DNA of 64,000 nucleotides. Source: UBA6164 sp963979005. GTDB taxonomy: Bacteria; Patescibacteriota; Gracilibacteria; BD1-5; UBA6164. Each line of letters begins with the position of its first letter. The stretch's first letter is position 1. The stretch is from assembly GCA_963979005.1 (NCBI GenBank), contig CAXBVF010000001.1, positions 1 to 64,000 of the forward strand, read 5' to 3'. Under the pieces are notes generated by a model that did no database searches, was not told where the DNA came from, and saw only the letters and a list, made by a program, of their open reading frames with translations. The translations under genes and the position numbers were made by a program. Shown here one piece after another: positions 1-11,200 of this stretch.

Positions 1-1
1 T

Positions 2-29
2 TTGGAAAAAATGAATTTTATGTTAAAAT
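2..29 (+). promoter_or_regulatory. Possible promoter of the pilin-like cluster
   Basis: TTGGAA at 2-7 and TAAAAT at 24-29 are separated by 16 bp and lie just upstream of the first gene of the pilin-like cluster. The spacing matches most other promoters proposed in this window. Confidence 0.35.
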
Positions 30-62
30 TTCTTGTAAATAATTTCTAATTTGCCTGAAAAA

Positions 63-932
63 ATGTTAAAAAAATGTTCACTAATTTTAGTTATTTCTAT
101 ATTTTCACTTAGTTCATCGTATGCATTAACTGATGATGAATTAAAAATGTTAGAAGCTCAGAGAGAAGCTATTAAATTAGTAGAAGAATATCCAGAAAGT
201 GATACTTATAAATGATTACAAGAAAGTATAGAAAACTATGAAGCTGACTTAGCTATAGATGCTGTAGAGGCTGAAAATGAAACAATTTTTAAAAAAAGTG
301 ATGAATTAGTATCTGAGAATAAAGTTAAACAAAAATTAGAAGAAGATTTTCAAAAAACTGTAGAAGAATTAGATGTTGCAACAACAACTCATGCGGAAGC
401 ACTGGAAGAATTATTAAAAGACCCTAGTAATTTGGAATTACAATCTGATGTAAAACAAGCTAAATTAGACCTTATTAATGCTCAAGCAGAAAAAAATATA
501 GCTGAAGCAGAAAAAAATTGAGAAGCTAATTATTCAGAGGAATATGATAAAAACGAAATTGAAATAGCTAAAGAGCAAGCAGATGAAGCTAGAGATAATG
601 TTTGTAAAGAATCATGAAACTGTATTGATAAAGCATCTTTTATAATTAATGTAAATGATGTATCTCCATGAATGGAAGTTACTCCTGGGAATAATACAAA
701 ACAAAATGTGAATAAGGCTCTTTGAACTATTATTCAGAGTTTAATGGTTGCTCTTTGAAGTTTGGCTTTGTTGATAATGACTGTTGGTGCTGGTTATATG
801 ATTATGCATAGTGGGCGTGATGAGCTTCTTAGTAAGTGAAAAGCTATATTTATGTCATGAGTATATGCCTTGTTAGTAGCTCTTAGTTCTTATTATTTAA
901 TAGCAATTATTAGATATATATTATATAAATAA
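63..932 (+). CDS. Coiled-coil protein with C-terminal VirB2/TrbC-type pilin module
   Basis: This 289-aa protein starts with a signal peptide (about residues 1-21, ending SSSYA). A long acidic, Ala/Glu/Lys-rich and probably coiled-coil region follows to about residue 195. The C-terminal 90 residues carry two hydrophobic helices around a short charged turn (HSGRDELLSKGKA). That two-helix hairpin resembles the type IV secretion pilin families described in CPR genomes. The three following genes carry the same module without the coiled coil. It is likely an envelope protein, either a pilin variant or an anchor for the smaller ones. The family assignment is inferred from topology and short motifs only. 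The gap to the next gene is 11 bp, suggesting one transcript. Confidence 0.75.
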
Positions 933-943
933 AATAGTAAGAT

Positions 944-1330
944 ATGTTAAAAAGAATTTGAATTATATGTATTTTATTATTATCATACATATTTGCATTT
1001 AATGCTTGAGTATTTGCTGCAGCACCTGAGGTGAATTGTATTTGATTACCTGGTTGTGTAGATTCAGATATTGCAAATCCAACTCCCGCAAATATAAATA
1101 ATAATTTATGAATAAAGGTAATAGCTAATTTAATAGGGCAAGTTATTCAGTTTGTAGCATTATTTGCTGTAATAGCATTAATAATTAGTGGTATTATGTA
1201 TTTAGTTTCATGAGGTGATGAAGAAAAAGCTAAAAAAGCTAAAACATGGATCACATGGTCATTGCTTTGAGTAATTATTTCTGTATCAGCTTGGGGAATA
1301 ATAAATATGTTAAATAAAATAACAATATAA
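944..1330 (+). CDS. VirB2/TrbC-like pilin (T4SS-pilin family)
   Basis: The 128-aa protein has a signal peptide, a short Cys-containing segment (CIGLPGC), and two transmembrane helices joined by a charged loop. The loop motif SGGDEEKAKKAK is the hallmark of the T4SS-type pilins annotated in many CPR genomes. One of its two glycines, and many other glycines, are TGA codons. VirB2-type pilins build conjugative or secretion pili, but no VirB4 ATPase or other secretion component is present here. The actual machine, whether a pilus, a surface filament or an unrelated membrane protein, is unproven. It is the clearest family match of the four neighbours. Confidence 0.75.
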
Positions 1331-1350
1331 TATTTTTTAATAATAATAAA

Positions 1351-1737
1351 ATGTTTAAAAAAGTTTTGTTACTTTTGATAATAATGTTTTGAATAATATC
1401 TTTTAACGAGATATTTGCTTCTAATGCTGCTGATGATTGAATAAGAAGTGCATTATTAGATATTACTGATTCTGATGTTACTACAAAAGTTAAAGATGAT
1501 GATTGATTTTGAATGCTTGCATGAATTATCAATTGGGTAAAAGAATCTTTAACATGAGTATTAGTATTAATAGCAATATGAGCATTCTTATTTATTTGAG
1601 TAAGGTTAGCTTTTGCTAGATGAAATCCTGAGGAATTTAAAAAATGAATGATGCATTTAGTTTATGCTGTTATTTGAATTTTTATCGTAAGTATAGCCTG
1701 GGCTGCTGTTAAGTTAATTTCTGGAATAGATCTTTAA
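1351..1737 (+). CDS. VirB2/TrbC-like small membrane protein
   Basis: The 128-aa product has an N-terminal signal peptide ending near FASNA, a short acidic segment, and two hydrophobic helices. The connecting loop (GNPEEFKKG) matches the spacing of the SGGDEEKAKK loop in the preceding gene. It is probably a paralogue of its neighbours in the same transcription unit, 20 bp downstream of the previous stop. Length and topology fit the T4SS pilin class. Sequence similarity outside the loop is low, so the function is inferred from context. Confidence 0.65.
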
Positions 1738-1748
1738 TAATTTAGAAT

Positions 1749-2156
1749 ATGAAAAAAGTATTAATTGTATTATTATCGTTATTTGCGATATTTAGTTTTA
1801 TGACACCAATTACATTTTGAGAATGTAATCCTGATTTAGATACAGATTGGACAATTTGAGAAGCTTTAGATGGTTGTTTAAATGATTCAAAATTAGTAGA
1901 TTGATGAAATGTAAAAGTAGCTTGATGATTTTGAAACGTAATTAAAACATGGGTAAATAATATTTCAATTTATTTATGAGTATTTGCTGTTTGATCAATA
2001 GTACTTTGAGCATTGATGATGACATTAAGTGGATGAGAAGAGGAAAAAATTAATAAGGCAAAAGATATAATTAAATGGTGAATTATTTGATTCTTATGAT
2101 TAATATTTGCTTCTGCAATTATAAATTTAGTAATTAGAATAATGTATTCTTTATAG
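1749..2156 (+). CDS. VirB2/TrbC-like small membrane protein
   Basis: This 135-aa protein has a signal peptide, a mature N-terminus with two cysteines (in GECNPD and DGCLND), and two transmembrane helices around the loop SGGEEEKINKAK. That loop is nearly the same as in the gene at 944-1330, supporting a paralogous array. The gap from the preceding gene is 11 bp. The paired cysteines in this and the 944 gene product could form a disulfide outside the membrane. It is likely a pilin-like subunit. Confidence 0.7.
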
Positions 2157-2179
2157 ATTAATAGTACTTAATTAATTTT

Positions 2180-3031
2180 ATGAAACAAATTAACTTATTT
2201 TTGATTTCTCTAGTTTTTTTTAGTTTTCTAATATTTTTTTTAGGAAACTATCTTTTTTGATTGAGTCAAAATGAATTAAATGAGCATATAGAAGAAAAAT
2301 ATATTGAACCAAGTATAATAATAGATGAGGAATATTTAATAGATGATAATGATTTATCAGAGGAACAAAAGGATAAAATAAGGATAGCTTTAAAATCTGC
2401 TTATAGAATTAATTTTTATTATTTTCCAGAAAATTTTGCTAGTGATGTGTTAAGTTATGTAAATACATTGAAGATTTTTTTAAATAGTAAATACATAAGT
2501 AATAAAATAGATAACTTAAGTGTGGAATTGTATAGAGATAGAGAATCAGTTAGATGAAAAATGAAAGATTGAAAACTTCAATTATTTTGAGTAAAAGAAA
2601 TGTGATTATCCGAATATAGTGCCGTATCTATTCATGAATTTGCTCATTTTGTAGATCTATATTTTTTAGAAAAAAAAGTATTTACGGATACAAGTTATTA
2701 TTTTTATAATATTTCATGGGAATCTATAAAGGTATTAAAGCCTGGTTTAGAGCAAAAAGATTTTGTTTCAGGTTATGCTATGACTAATAAATATGAGGAC
2801 TTTGCTGAGTCATTTACATATTATATACTTCATAATGATGATTTCTTAGAAAAATCAAAACAATCTGCACTATTAAGAGCTAAATATGATTTTTTTTCAA
2901 AGTATTTATTTAGAGATGAATGATTTATAAAAAGTGATTTTTCTGTTGATAATGAACTATTAACATATTACCGGGATATTACTAAAATAGACTTTTCTTT
3001 GGAAAACTTTTTGGAGTTTTTAAAAAAGTAG
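2180..3031 (+). CDS. Membrane-anchored HExxH zinc metallopeptidase
   Basis: The 283-aa protein has an N-terminal hydrophobic anchor (residues 5-27) and an extracytoplasmic domain. The zinc motif HEFAH is at residues 152-156. A downstream EDFAE segment (206-210) is placed where gluzincin-type peptidases carry the third, glutamate ligand. Together these indicate a catalytically competent zinc peptidase; the substrate is unknown. It follows the pilin-like genes by 23 bp and may process or remodel that apparatus, which is inference. Its last codons overlap a promoter-like sequence for the next transcript. A start within the same frame further downstream would remove the anchor, so the ATG at 2180 is preferred. 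Confidence 0.75.
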
Positions 3032-3038
3032 GTATAAT
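3011..3038 (+). promoter_or_regulatory. Promoter within the peptidase 3' end
   Basis: TTGGAG (3011-3016) and a perfect TATAAT (3033-3038) are separated by 16 bp. The element lies across the peptidase stop codon. It would start an RNA near 3045, about 260 nt before the RNase J start codon. Confidence 0.5.
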
Positions 3039-3305
3039 ATATGTACCAGTAAGAGATAACTTTTTAATTCAAGCTCAATAACGAGGGGAAAATAAAAGAA
3101 TTAAAAAAAGTGTTTTTTATAAAAATATAATCAATTCAAACATTATTTATTAAATAGATATTAAGCTAATTTCACTATTAGTTAGTTCTATATTACTGTT
3201 TATTTTCAAAAAAATAGTATAATAAATGTGCTTCCTTTCTCTAAACATGAAGAAAAAGAAAGATTTTTGATTGTATAATTTTAATTTTTAAATCATAAAA
3301 ATTTA
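3039..3305 (+). other. Long untranslated leader of RNase J, no gene seen
   Basis: No convincing reading frame or tRNA is present in these 267 bp. The stretch is extremely AT-rich, with one purine-rich run (GAGGGGAAAA, about 3082-3091), a CTAAT/ATTAG stem near 3165-3180, and a second TATAAT at 3218-3223. Long leaders that respond to RNase levels are known for some RNases. Whether that applies here cannot be told from the sequence. Confidence 0.35.
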
Positions 3306-5255
3306 ATGAAAGATTTTTTAGATGAACTAGACAAAGAACTAGGGACTGATGTAAATAATTTACAAGCTCCAAAAGAGGATAAAAGAAAAGAGAATGTAGT
3401 TGAAAAAAGAAAAATAACAGTTGTAAAAAAACAAGATATCAAAAAACCAACCAAAGATAACTCTCAAAAAAGACAATGATATAATAAAAATTCTCATAAT
3501 AATGAGGTGAGAGGAAAATTTGCTTCAAAATTTCCAGAAACTAAGTTTTATTTACCATCATTAAGAGAAAAATATACTAGGTTTATGCCTGTTGGTTGAA
3601 ATAACGAAACTGGTTCAAAAAATATGTGAATGATACAATACTGAGATGATATAGTATTGATTGATTGTTGAATACAATTTGCAGATAGTAAGTTACCATG
3701 AGTAAGTTATTTAGTACCAGATGTATCATTTTTAACAAAATACAAAGATAAGATTAAATGATTAGTATTAACTCACTGACATTTAGACCATATAGGTACA
3801 TTAAAACATGTATTACCGGCACTTGGTATGCCAACTCTATACTGAACTAAATTAACTCTATGATTAGCAAAAAAATGACTAGAAGAAGCTTGATTAATAG
3901 CTGATACTAGATTTGTAGAAGTAGATGCTGGAAGTGATAAAAAAATAGATATTTGACCTTTTAAATTCGAATTTTTTAGAGTAAATCACTCAATTCCAGA
4001 TTGTGCATGATTATATATAGAATCTCCAGGTGGAGCTAAATTTATGCATACTTGAGATTTTAAAATTGATCATACTCCTGCTATTGATGAACCTGCAGAT
4101 TTAGATAGGATAGAAAATATGTGAAAAAGAGGTATTACTCTACTTTTCTCTGATTCTACATGAGCTCCTAGAAAAGGATTTTCTAAATCAGAAAAAGATG
4201 TGTGAGAAGCTCTTGATGATATAGTAAAAAATCATACAAAAGGTAGACTTATAATTGCTGCATTTTCTTCATGGATTTCTAGAGTACAACAACTTGTTGA
4301 TAGTTGTGAAAAATATGATAAAACAATATTTTTGAGCGGTAGAAGTATGATAGAGAATGTTAACATAGCAAAAGAACTATGATACCTAAAAATAAAACAA
4401 GGAGTTGTTAAAAAAATGACTCCAAAAAATACTCAATGAGTATTACCACACAAACAAGTTATTATTACTACATGAAGTCAATGAGAACAGTTTTCTGCAT
4501 TAGTTAGAATGGCTGAAGGGAAACATAATTCTGTTGAAATTGTACATGGGGATACTGTTATTTTTTCTTCAAGTGTTGTTCCATGAAATGAAAGATCAGT
4601 TGTTTGAATTATAAACAAACTTATAAAACTTTGAGCAAATGTACTTACTAAAGATGATGGAGAATTCCATACTTGAGGACATGCTTTTCAAGAAGAACAA
4701 AAAATAATGCTTCAATTATCAAATCCTAAATATTTTATGCCTGTATATGGTGATTTATATTTTAGAACAATACATAAAAATACAGCTGTATCTACATGAT
4801 TTAAATCTGATAATGTACTACTTTTAGATAACTGAAATATAGTCGACTTTGCACCAAATGGTACTGTATTTAAGTCAAAAATTAAGGCTCCTATTCAAGA
4901 AATAGTTGTTGATGGACGTGGTATGTGAATTTTAAATTCTCATGTAATGCAAGCAAGAGAAAAAATGATGGATTCATGAGTTTTGGTTGTTTCATATAGA
5001 GTAGATAAAAAAACAAAAGCTATCATGTGACATATTAGACTTGAAACTAGAGGTTTGGTGTATTTAGACGAAGTTAGATTTATTCATAGAATGATTATTA
5101 AAAAAGCCCGTGATGTCTATGAAAATACAGTAAAAGATGTTCCAGATATGGAAGAAAAAGACTTATTAAAAATTGTAAGAACAGATTTAGAAAAATTCTT
5201 ACTTCATAAATTAGATAGGGAACCAATGATTATACCAATGCTTACAGAAGTATAG
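3306..5255 (+). CDS. rnj: Ribonuclease J
   Basis: The 649-aa protein is an RNase J: metallo-beta-lactamase fold with the motif HGHLDH at residues 157-162 (the glycine is TGA), then beta-CASP and C-terminal domains. RNase J is a 5'-3' exonuclease and endonuclease that replaces RNase E in RNA decay and rRNA maturation. It differs from typical ~555-aa enzymes by a Lys-rich, low-complexity N-terminal extension of about 75-90 residues, probably disordered and RNA-binding. The following hairpin terminator ends the transcript. The assignment is firm from motif order and full-length collinearity. Confidence 0.95.
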
Positions 5256-5280
5256 TATTATAATAAAATATTTGAACATA

Positions 5281-5324
5281 AAAAAGAATAGGAATTAATT
5301 AATTTTAAGAACTATTCTTTTTAT
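5281..5324 (+). terminator. Terminator after RNase J
   Basis: AAAAAGAATAG (5281-5291) pairs with CTATTCTTTTT (5312-5322) across a 20-nt AT loop, ending in a T run. Confidence 0.6.
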
Positions 5325-5335
5325 TATATTAACTC

Positions 5336-5363
5336 TTGACAAATACTTTATTTAATTTATAAT
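5336..5363 (+). promoter_or_regulatory. Consensus promoter of the imported lipoprotein gene
   Basis: Perfect TTGACA (5336-5341), 16-bp spacer and perfect TATAAT (5358-5363). It is followed by an AGGAG Shine-Dalgarno (5393-5397) nine bases before the ATG at 5407. Native genes nearby have no such ribosome-binding site. Confidence 0.8.
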
Positions 5364-5406
5364 AACATTGTCTTTTTTTTAAACAATCTTACAGGAGAAA
5401 AAAATA

Positions 5407-6501
5407 ATGATTAGACAATTTGCAATAGCGGTAACTCTTCTTGGCTTACTTGTAGGCTGTGGAACAGATACTGAGTTTGTTGAGAAATCTCCAGAAAGCA
5501 CTAGCTTCAAAATTAAAGCTATGGCTAATAATGACTTAACTTTTACTGGAGGGGCATTAGAATTTACAACAGAACAAGGGGTTCGCCATTTCGATGCTGA
5601 TACTTACCTAAGGCCGCTGACGGAAACTGAAGTGGAGGAGGGAGTTGTAAATGTATATACCCCATATGGCTACGATTATGTAGTACTATGGGTATATGGA
5701 TATGTTAATGATGGGTCATCATGGGGTGGAAGTTATACATTTTCGACTCCTCAGAAAATTCTTTATAATGAAGGTTCTGAGAATATCATAAATGTATATC
5801 CTACATATATTGATACATATGAAACATTAGCAGTAACAGATTCATATCCTGATGGTTGTACCGTCTGGACGCATGAAGATACCTTGATCAGAGGCAAAGA
5901 AAATAATGTGAAGTATTTTGCCGTATGTAATGAAGATAAAAGTGAAACTTTGAAGCGTGGTCTGAATACAGTCAATTTGCCTGGCACTCCGTCAGAAGAT
6001 GGAGAAGTCGCTTTTGATGATGTGTCGGATGAATGTGATGAGGTTGAGCTTTTACTGGGTTGGTGTTCAGATTATGTCTTTTCCGATATAAATCTATATG
6101 ATGTAAATGGTCGGAAGATAGAAAAATTATCTAAAACATTTTCTTTGTTAGATAAAGGCTCGCTGATTATTGAAGATGATTTTTTATTTTCAGATGCTGA
6201 GAGAGTTAATCTCTTGACGCTGTGTATTAATACACCTGACGAAGAAATTGATTCTATCAAGTTTCAAAGCTTAGCCGTTCCGACTGATTATGATACTGAT
6301 GTGTATAGGACTGTTAATACTTTTTATGATGATTTATCTGGAAATACTTGCCCTTATCTTGATAGTGGGATATTTATTCCAAAAAATAATCAATTAATGG
6401 TTTCGTATAGTGTAGTAGGTTCTTCAGCATTTAATAATGTTGAGGCTACAATCGTTGAGGGATTTGGTAATACTAGCGGTTTTACAATCGTTGCTGAATA
6501 A
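5407..6501 (+). CDS. Standard-code lipoprotein of unknown function (probable import)
   Basis: The 364-aa product begins with a lipoprotein signal peptide and a lipobox-like LVGCG near residue 19, so the mature protein should be lipid-anchored at Cys19. The rest is acidic and beta-rich, with eight further cysteines; no known domain was recognised. The gene stands out. It has 27 glycines, all GGN and none TGA. Arginine and proline codons such as CGC and CCG appear, and G+C is visibly higher than in its neighbours. It has an AGGAG ribosome-binding site, a perfect promoter and a strong GC-rich terminator. It sits alone between native code-25 genes. The best explanation is recent acquisition from a standard-code bacterium. 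Donor and function are unknown. Confidence 0.85.
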   Translation: MIRQFAIAVTLLGLLVGCGTDTEFVEKSPESTSFKIKAMANNDLTFTGGALEFTTEQGVRHFDADTYLRPLTETEVEEGVVNVYTPYGYDYVVLWVYGYVNDGSSWGGSYTFSTPQKILYNEGSENIINVYPTYIDTYETLAVTDSYPDGCTVWTHEDTLIRGKENNVKYFAVCNEDKSETLKRGLNTVNLPGTPSEDGEVAFDDVSDECDEVELLLGWCSDYVFSDINLYDVNGRKIEKLSKTFSLLDKGSLIIEDDFLFSDAERVNLLTLCINTPDEEIDSIKFQSLAVPTDYDTDVYRTVNTFYDDLSGNTCPYLDSGIFIPKNNQLMVSYSVVGSSAFNNVEATIVEGFGNTSGFTIVAE

Positions 6502-6517
6502 ATGAAATGAGGAATAC

Positions 6518-6551
6518 AAGAGGATGCAATAAAGCATCCTCTTAATTTTTT
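6518..6551 (+). terminator. Strong terminator after the imported lipoprotein gene
   Basis: A perfect 10-bp stem, AAGAGGATGC (6518-6527) with GCATCCTCTT (6534-6543), is followed by AATTTTTT. It is more GC-rich than native terminators in the window. Confidence 0.85.
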
Positions 6552-6570
6552 GTCTAAAAAATATTATATA

Positions 6571-6598
6571 TTGACTTTATTATAATTTTATATATAAC
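6571..6598 (+). promoter_or_regulatory. Promoter of the beta-barrel-like protein gene
   Basis: TTGACT (6571-6576), 16 bp, then TATAAC (6593-6598), 36 bp before the start codon at 6635. Confidence 0.5.
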
Positions 6599-6634
6599 TT
6601 AGATAATATTTTTACTATCATAATAAAACAAAAA

Positions 6635-8170
6635 ATGTCAATAAAGAGTAATTTACTTTCTGCTTGATTATGAGCATCAATGGCTCTGTCTAATGTTTCT
6701 GCAGATACTTCGTTTTCAAATAATACAATAGATTTAATAAATAATACATGTGATTGAATATGTATTACTTTGAATAATACTAGTGAAGAAAATAAAATAT
6801 CAGAAATAATTGTACAGGATAGATTTAATTCTCCTATTTTACAATTAGTTGATGATGAAAATGGTTTAATATGAGTATTAGCACTTACTTGATCTATAGA
6901 TGCTTTTGAAACACTAGCATCAGCAGATGATTGAGATGATGATTTAAATGACGATACTGTATATATAGTTAGTACAACCAACCTTCTTACTAATAATATA
7001 GTTATGTTAGAGGCTGGTGATGGAAATAATTATGCAATTGATGTTGTAGATTATTTTTATTGACAAGATTTTAAACAAATTTTAGCTGCTCATCAAAGAT
7101 TCTCTAATTCTACTTGATTTGGAAATAATATTTTATCTTGGGATTGAGAAAATCTTATGTTGAATATTGAAGGAAATAATTTTAGTAAAAAAGATATAGA
7201 AACATTAAGAATAGTATCAATAGGAGATATTGACTCAAAAAATGTATCTTTACAAAATATTGATTTACAAAAAATAGTATCAAAAGGGATAAGTGCTAAT
7301 ATAAATTTATGAAATTTAGATAATTCATTTATAGTATCAGCTTGAAATTGATTTAATTCTTTGGATTTAGAGTTTTGAGATAGCTTATCAGAAAGAGATT
7401 GATATAATTTTGAATACGCATCAGCTAAATTTAGAAACTTATTTAATGCAAGTGATAATATGTCTCAGTTTTCATTTACTTGAAAATTCACAAGCCTAAA
7501 AAGTATAAGCATGAGTGATTCAGCTGTTGATAAAGAATATACAGGTCTTAGTTGAGAAGTTTGATATTGAATAAAAAGTGAATTATCGGAAAATTTTACT
7601 TGATGAATTTGAGCTTCACTTCAATTTGCTAGACTATTTTGAGAGTGAGATGAAGAATTTGTAGATAATCAATATTGAAATGCTGCAACTACCTTCAAAC
7701 TAGAACATAAAAATTGACTTAGCTGATATGCTACTTTTTGAATAGAGTGATGACCTGACAATGTTGATTTAAATCCTTATTATTGATTAAATGAAACAGG
7801 AGATTTGGTCCAAATATCGAATGATGATTTTGATAATGAAATAGCTATTTATAATACTAGTGAATTTTGATTATCATATAAATTTATTAATAAATCTGGA
7901 TTCTCATGATCTTTAGTTATAAATACATGAAATAATGCATGGGATACTTATAATACTGTTGGATGATCAGTACAAAAATGAAAATTTTATTTAGATTTTA
8001 ATGTATTGGATATAAAAGAAGATTTAAATAAAATAGCTAACACAAGAGAAATTTGATTAACAACATCATATTTTTGGAAAAATGCAAAACTAGCTATAGC
8101 CTTAAATAAGGATAAAAGCGACTATCATGAAGACTTAAATATTACCTGAAATGTATATATAAATTTTTAA
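6635..8170 (+). CDS. Exported protein with possible C-terminal beta-barrel
   Basis: The 511-aa protein has an N-terminal export signal (about residues 1-23, ending NVSA) and then an acidic, Asn/Asp-rich region. The C-terminal ~250 residues alternate polar and hydrophobic residues with glycine and aromatics. They end in VYINF, with a terminal phenylalanine. In diderm bacteria, alternation plus a C-terminal Phe is the signature of outer-membrane barrels such as autotransporter translocators. CPR bacteria are generally regarded as lacking a conventional outer membrane, so this is unexpected. It may instead be a soluble beta-solenoid or S-layer-like surface protein. No known domain was identified with certainty. 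The gene uses TGA for glycine heavily and is therefore native. Confidence 0.7.
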
Positions 8171-8242
8171 TTAAAAAAACTTTTGCATTTTTTTTTATAT
8201 ATATAGTATGTATATACTTTATATAAATTAAACTTAATTATC

Positions 8243-11200
8243 ATGCAAAAATTTAATATGTCTAAATGAGTTAAATTGTTAATAACCACATTATTAATAG
8301 TAGTTTGAGTTAATAATGTTAATGCGACTTACATACAAAATCCTGATGGAATTTGATGAAATGAACTAAGATTATGGTTAGAATCTACTTCGTGAGTTAC
8401 TGGTAATACAGATTGAGCTAAAATTAGTCTTTGGACTGATAAGTCATGAAATGGTTTTGATGTATCTCAAGACCAATTTATTAGTCAACCTACATATAGT
8501 GATAATACTACTTCAAATATAAATTTTTTACCAGTTGTTTCTTTTCCTACTAGTATTTTTACATACCTAGATTTTCATACAGGTTTTGATGTAAATTGGA
8601 ACAATGATTATACATTAACTGCTGTTCTTAGAAATAATACATTTTCATGATGAACATTTGTTGAAACAATAACTTATGATGAGGCATTAAACTTAACTAA
8701 AACTTATTATAATTGAGTTAATCAATCATATGACCCAACAGCAACTTGATCAATAAACATTGGTGATTTTACGTCATCATGAACTTTTGCTGTATGATGA
8801 TATGGTTATGAATTTGACCTAGCTGAAGTACTTGTGTATAATAAGGAATTACCAATAGAGGATATTCAAGTATTAGAATCATATTTAGCACTTAAATATT
8901 GAGTTGCTTTTGAATGAAATGAATCTCTATCTCATGATTATTATGATTCAAATAAAAATATAATTTGAGTTCTACATAGTAATACGGGTTTATGAACTAC
9001 ATCTAATTATTATTCATATTGATATTATGATACTAATTGAACTTATAGATACTCTACTCGCTATTTTTCTTTTAATACTACATGAATTGTTAGAGATGAC
9101 GCTTTATGATTAAATGTAACAAAATCAAAAAATCAAAACTATGGTTACTGACTTGTAACAATAGAGAAAACTAATGCTTTAAATAATATGGAGCATTTAC
9201 TTATATCTGATACTTGGTCATCAGTGGATTGGGATTTATTTGACGCACCTGTTTGATATAGTCTAGTCTCTAGAAGATGGTCTACTCAATGAACAAGTGA
9301 TAACATAAAGCTTACTTTTGATGTGGATAATTTAGCTTTAAATATTCCAGCTCCAGTTGATGGTTCTAGTAATTATTATTTTATATATGATGCAGATTTA
9401 GATTGATTACTAGCTGATGAGTCACCACTTCCAATGTCTAATGACTGATGAGGAAATTATAGTATATCATGATTAAGTTTATCAGATAGACAAGATTTTA
9501 CTATTGCTAGTTTATGAGAGTATAATTTTGCACCTAGAGTTATAAAAATAGATGATAGTAAATATTCTGATAGAATAGAACTTAATACTCTTACATGATC
9601 TGTTATTTGAAATTTATCTGTAGTAGATGAAAATTCTTTGGATACACATACTTATGCTTTGGTGGCTTGAACGGGTTCTGAAGATAATGCCTTTTTCTCT
9701 ATTAGTTGAAATAGCTTAAGTGTAAATTTTTCTGCAGATTATGCTAATCCATTGGATGCTAACCTAAATAATGTATATAATATATTAGTTGAAGTTACTG
9801 ATAATTGAGGTTTAACTTATCAAGATACTTTCTATATATATGTAAATCAAGGATATGCTCCTACTGACCTAACTATTGATGGTTTTGATGCTTTACATAT
9901 AGATGAAAATAATTCATTATATTCTAATATTTGAACTCTTATTGCTACAGACCCTGATACTTCAGATACTCATTATTTCAACTTAGTAACTTGAACATGA
10001 GATGAAGATAATAATTTATTTTATGTAGATTATTGACCATGGTTAGAAACACAATTTGTAGCTGACTATGAAGTTCCTCAAGATGCTAACGGTGATAATA
10101 CTTATAATATACGTGTTGAAACAACTGATGCAGAATGAAATAAATTTTCAAAAGCACTTACTATTGTTGTAGATAATGTTAACGAAACTAATGTTGCCCC
10201 TACAAATATATTAATTAATGGTTGAAGTTCTCCAACTATTGATGAGAATGAAGTAAATTGATTTGTATTTTGAAACTTATCAACTACAGATGCAAATACC
10301 TGAGATACACATAGTTATACATTAACATGATGAATAGGTTCTGATGATAATTGAGCAGTTACAATTTCTTGAACATCAGTATCACTAAATACTAGTCATG
10401 ATTATGAAAATCCTGCAGATGCTGGTGCTGATAATATGTATGCTTTTAGAGTAAGTACTACAGATGCATTATGATTGACTTTTGAAAAAGCTTTTATTCT
10501 TAGTGTAAATGATGTTGCTGAGAGTAGTTCTCCTTATAATTTACAATTAAATTGATGAATTAGTGTTACAATTGATGAAAATACTCCATCTTGAACTAAT
10601 ATTTGAGCATTTACGAGTGATGATTTAAATGTTTGAGATGTACATACTTATTCTATAGTTGCTTGAACGTGAGATGAAGATAATGGATTATTCATTTTAT
10701 CTTGAAATAATCTTCAACTTGCTTTTACTCCTGATTTTGAAATTGAGGCTGATGCCAATGTTGATAATACTTATAATATTAGAGTTAGAGCAACTGATAG
10801 TGATTCACTAACTACAGAAGCGGCATTTACTGTTGTTATTAATGATGTTAATGAGGCTATTAATAATGCTCCAACTGATATAAAAATCAATAATTTAGAT
10901 ACAATAAGTATTGATGAGAATATAACTAGTTGAACTAATATTTGAACTGTTTCAGTAATTGATCCTGATATTTGAAACACACATACTTATACTTTAGTTA
11001 ATTGAATTTGAGATGAAGATAATTCTAATTTTACTTTAGTAGCTACTACTCTTTCTTTAGCAATAACTCCTGATTTTGAAAATCCTGTAGATGCTAATAA
11101 TAATAATGTTCATAGAATTAGACTTAGAGTTACTGATAATTTTTGATTAAGTTTTGAAAAAACTTTCAATATAACTGTTAATGATATATTTGAAAATACT

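Noticed and set aside
3080..3092. GAGGGGAAA runs (also at 32312) as parts of an SRP or other known RNA
   Set aside because: No pairing partners or family consensus could be found. The similarity is limited to about ten bases.
5256..6551. Assembly chimera as the cause of the standard-code lipoprotein gene
   Set aside because: Similar genes occur at several separate places, each flanked by intact native genes, which makes repeated chimerism unlikely. Read mapping would be needed to exclude it fully.
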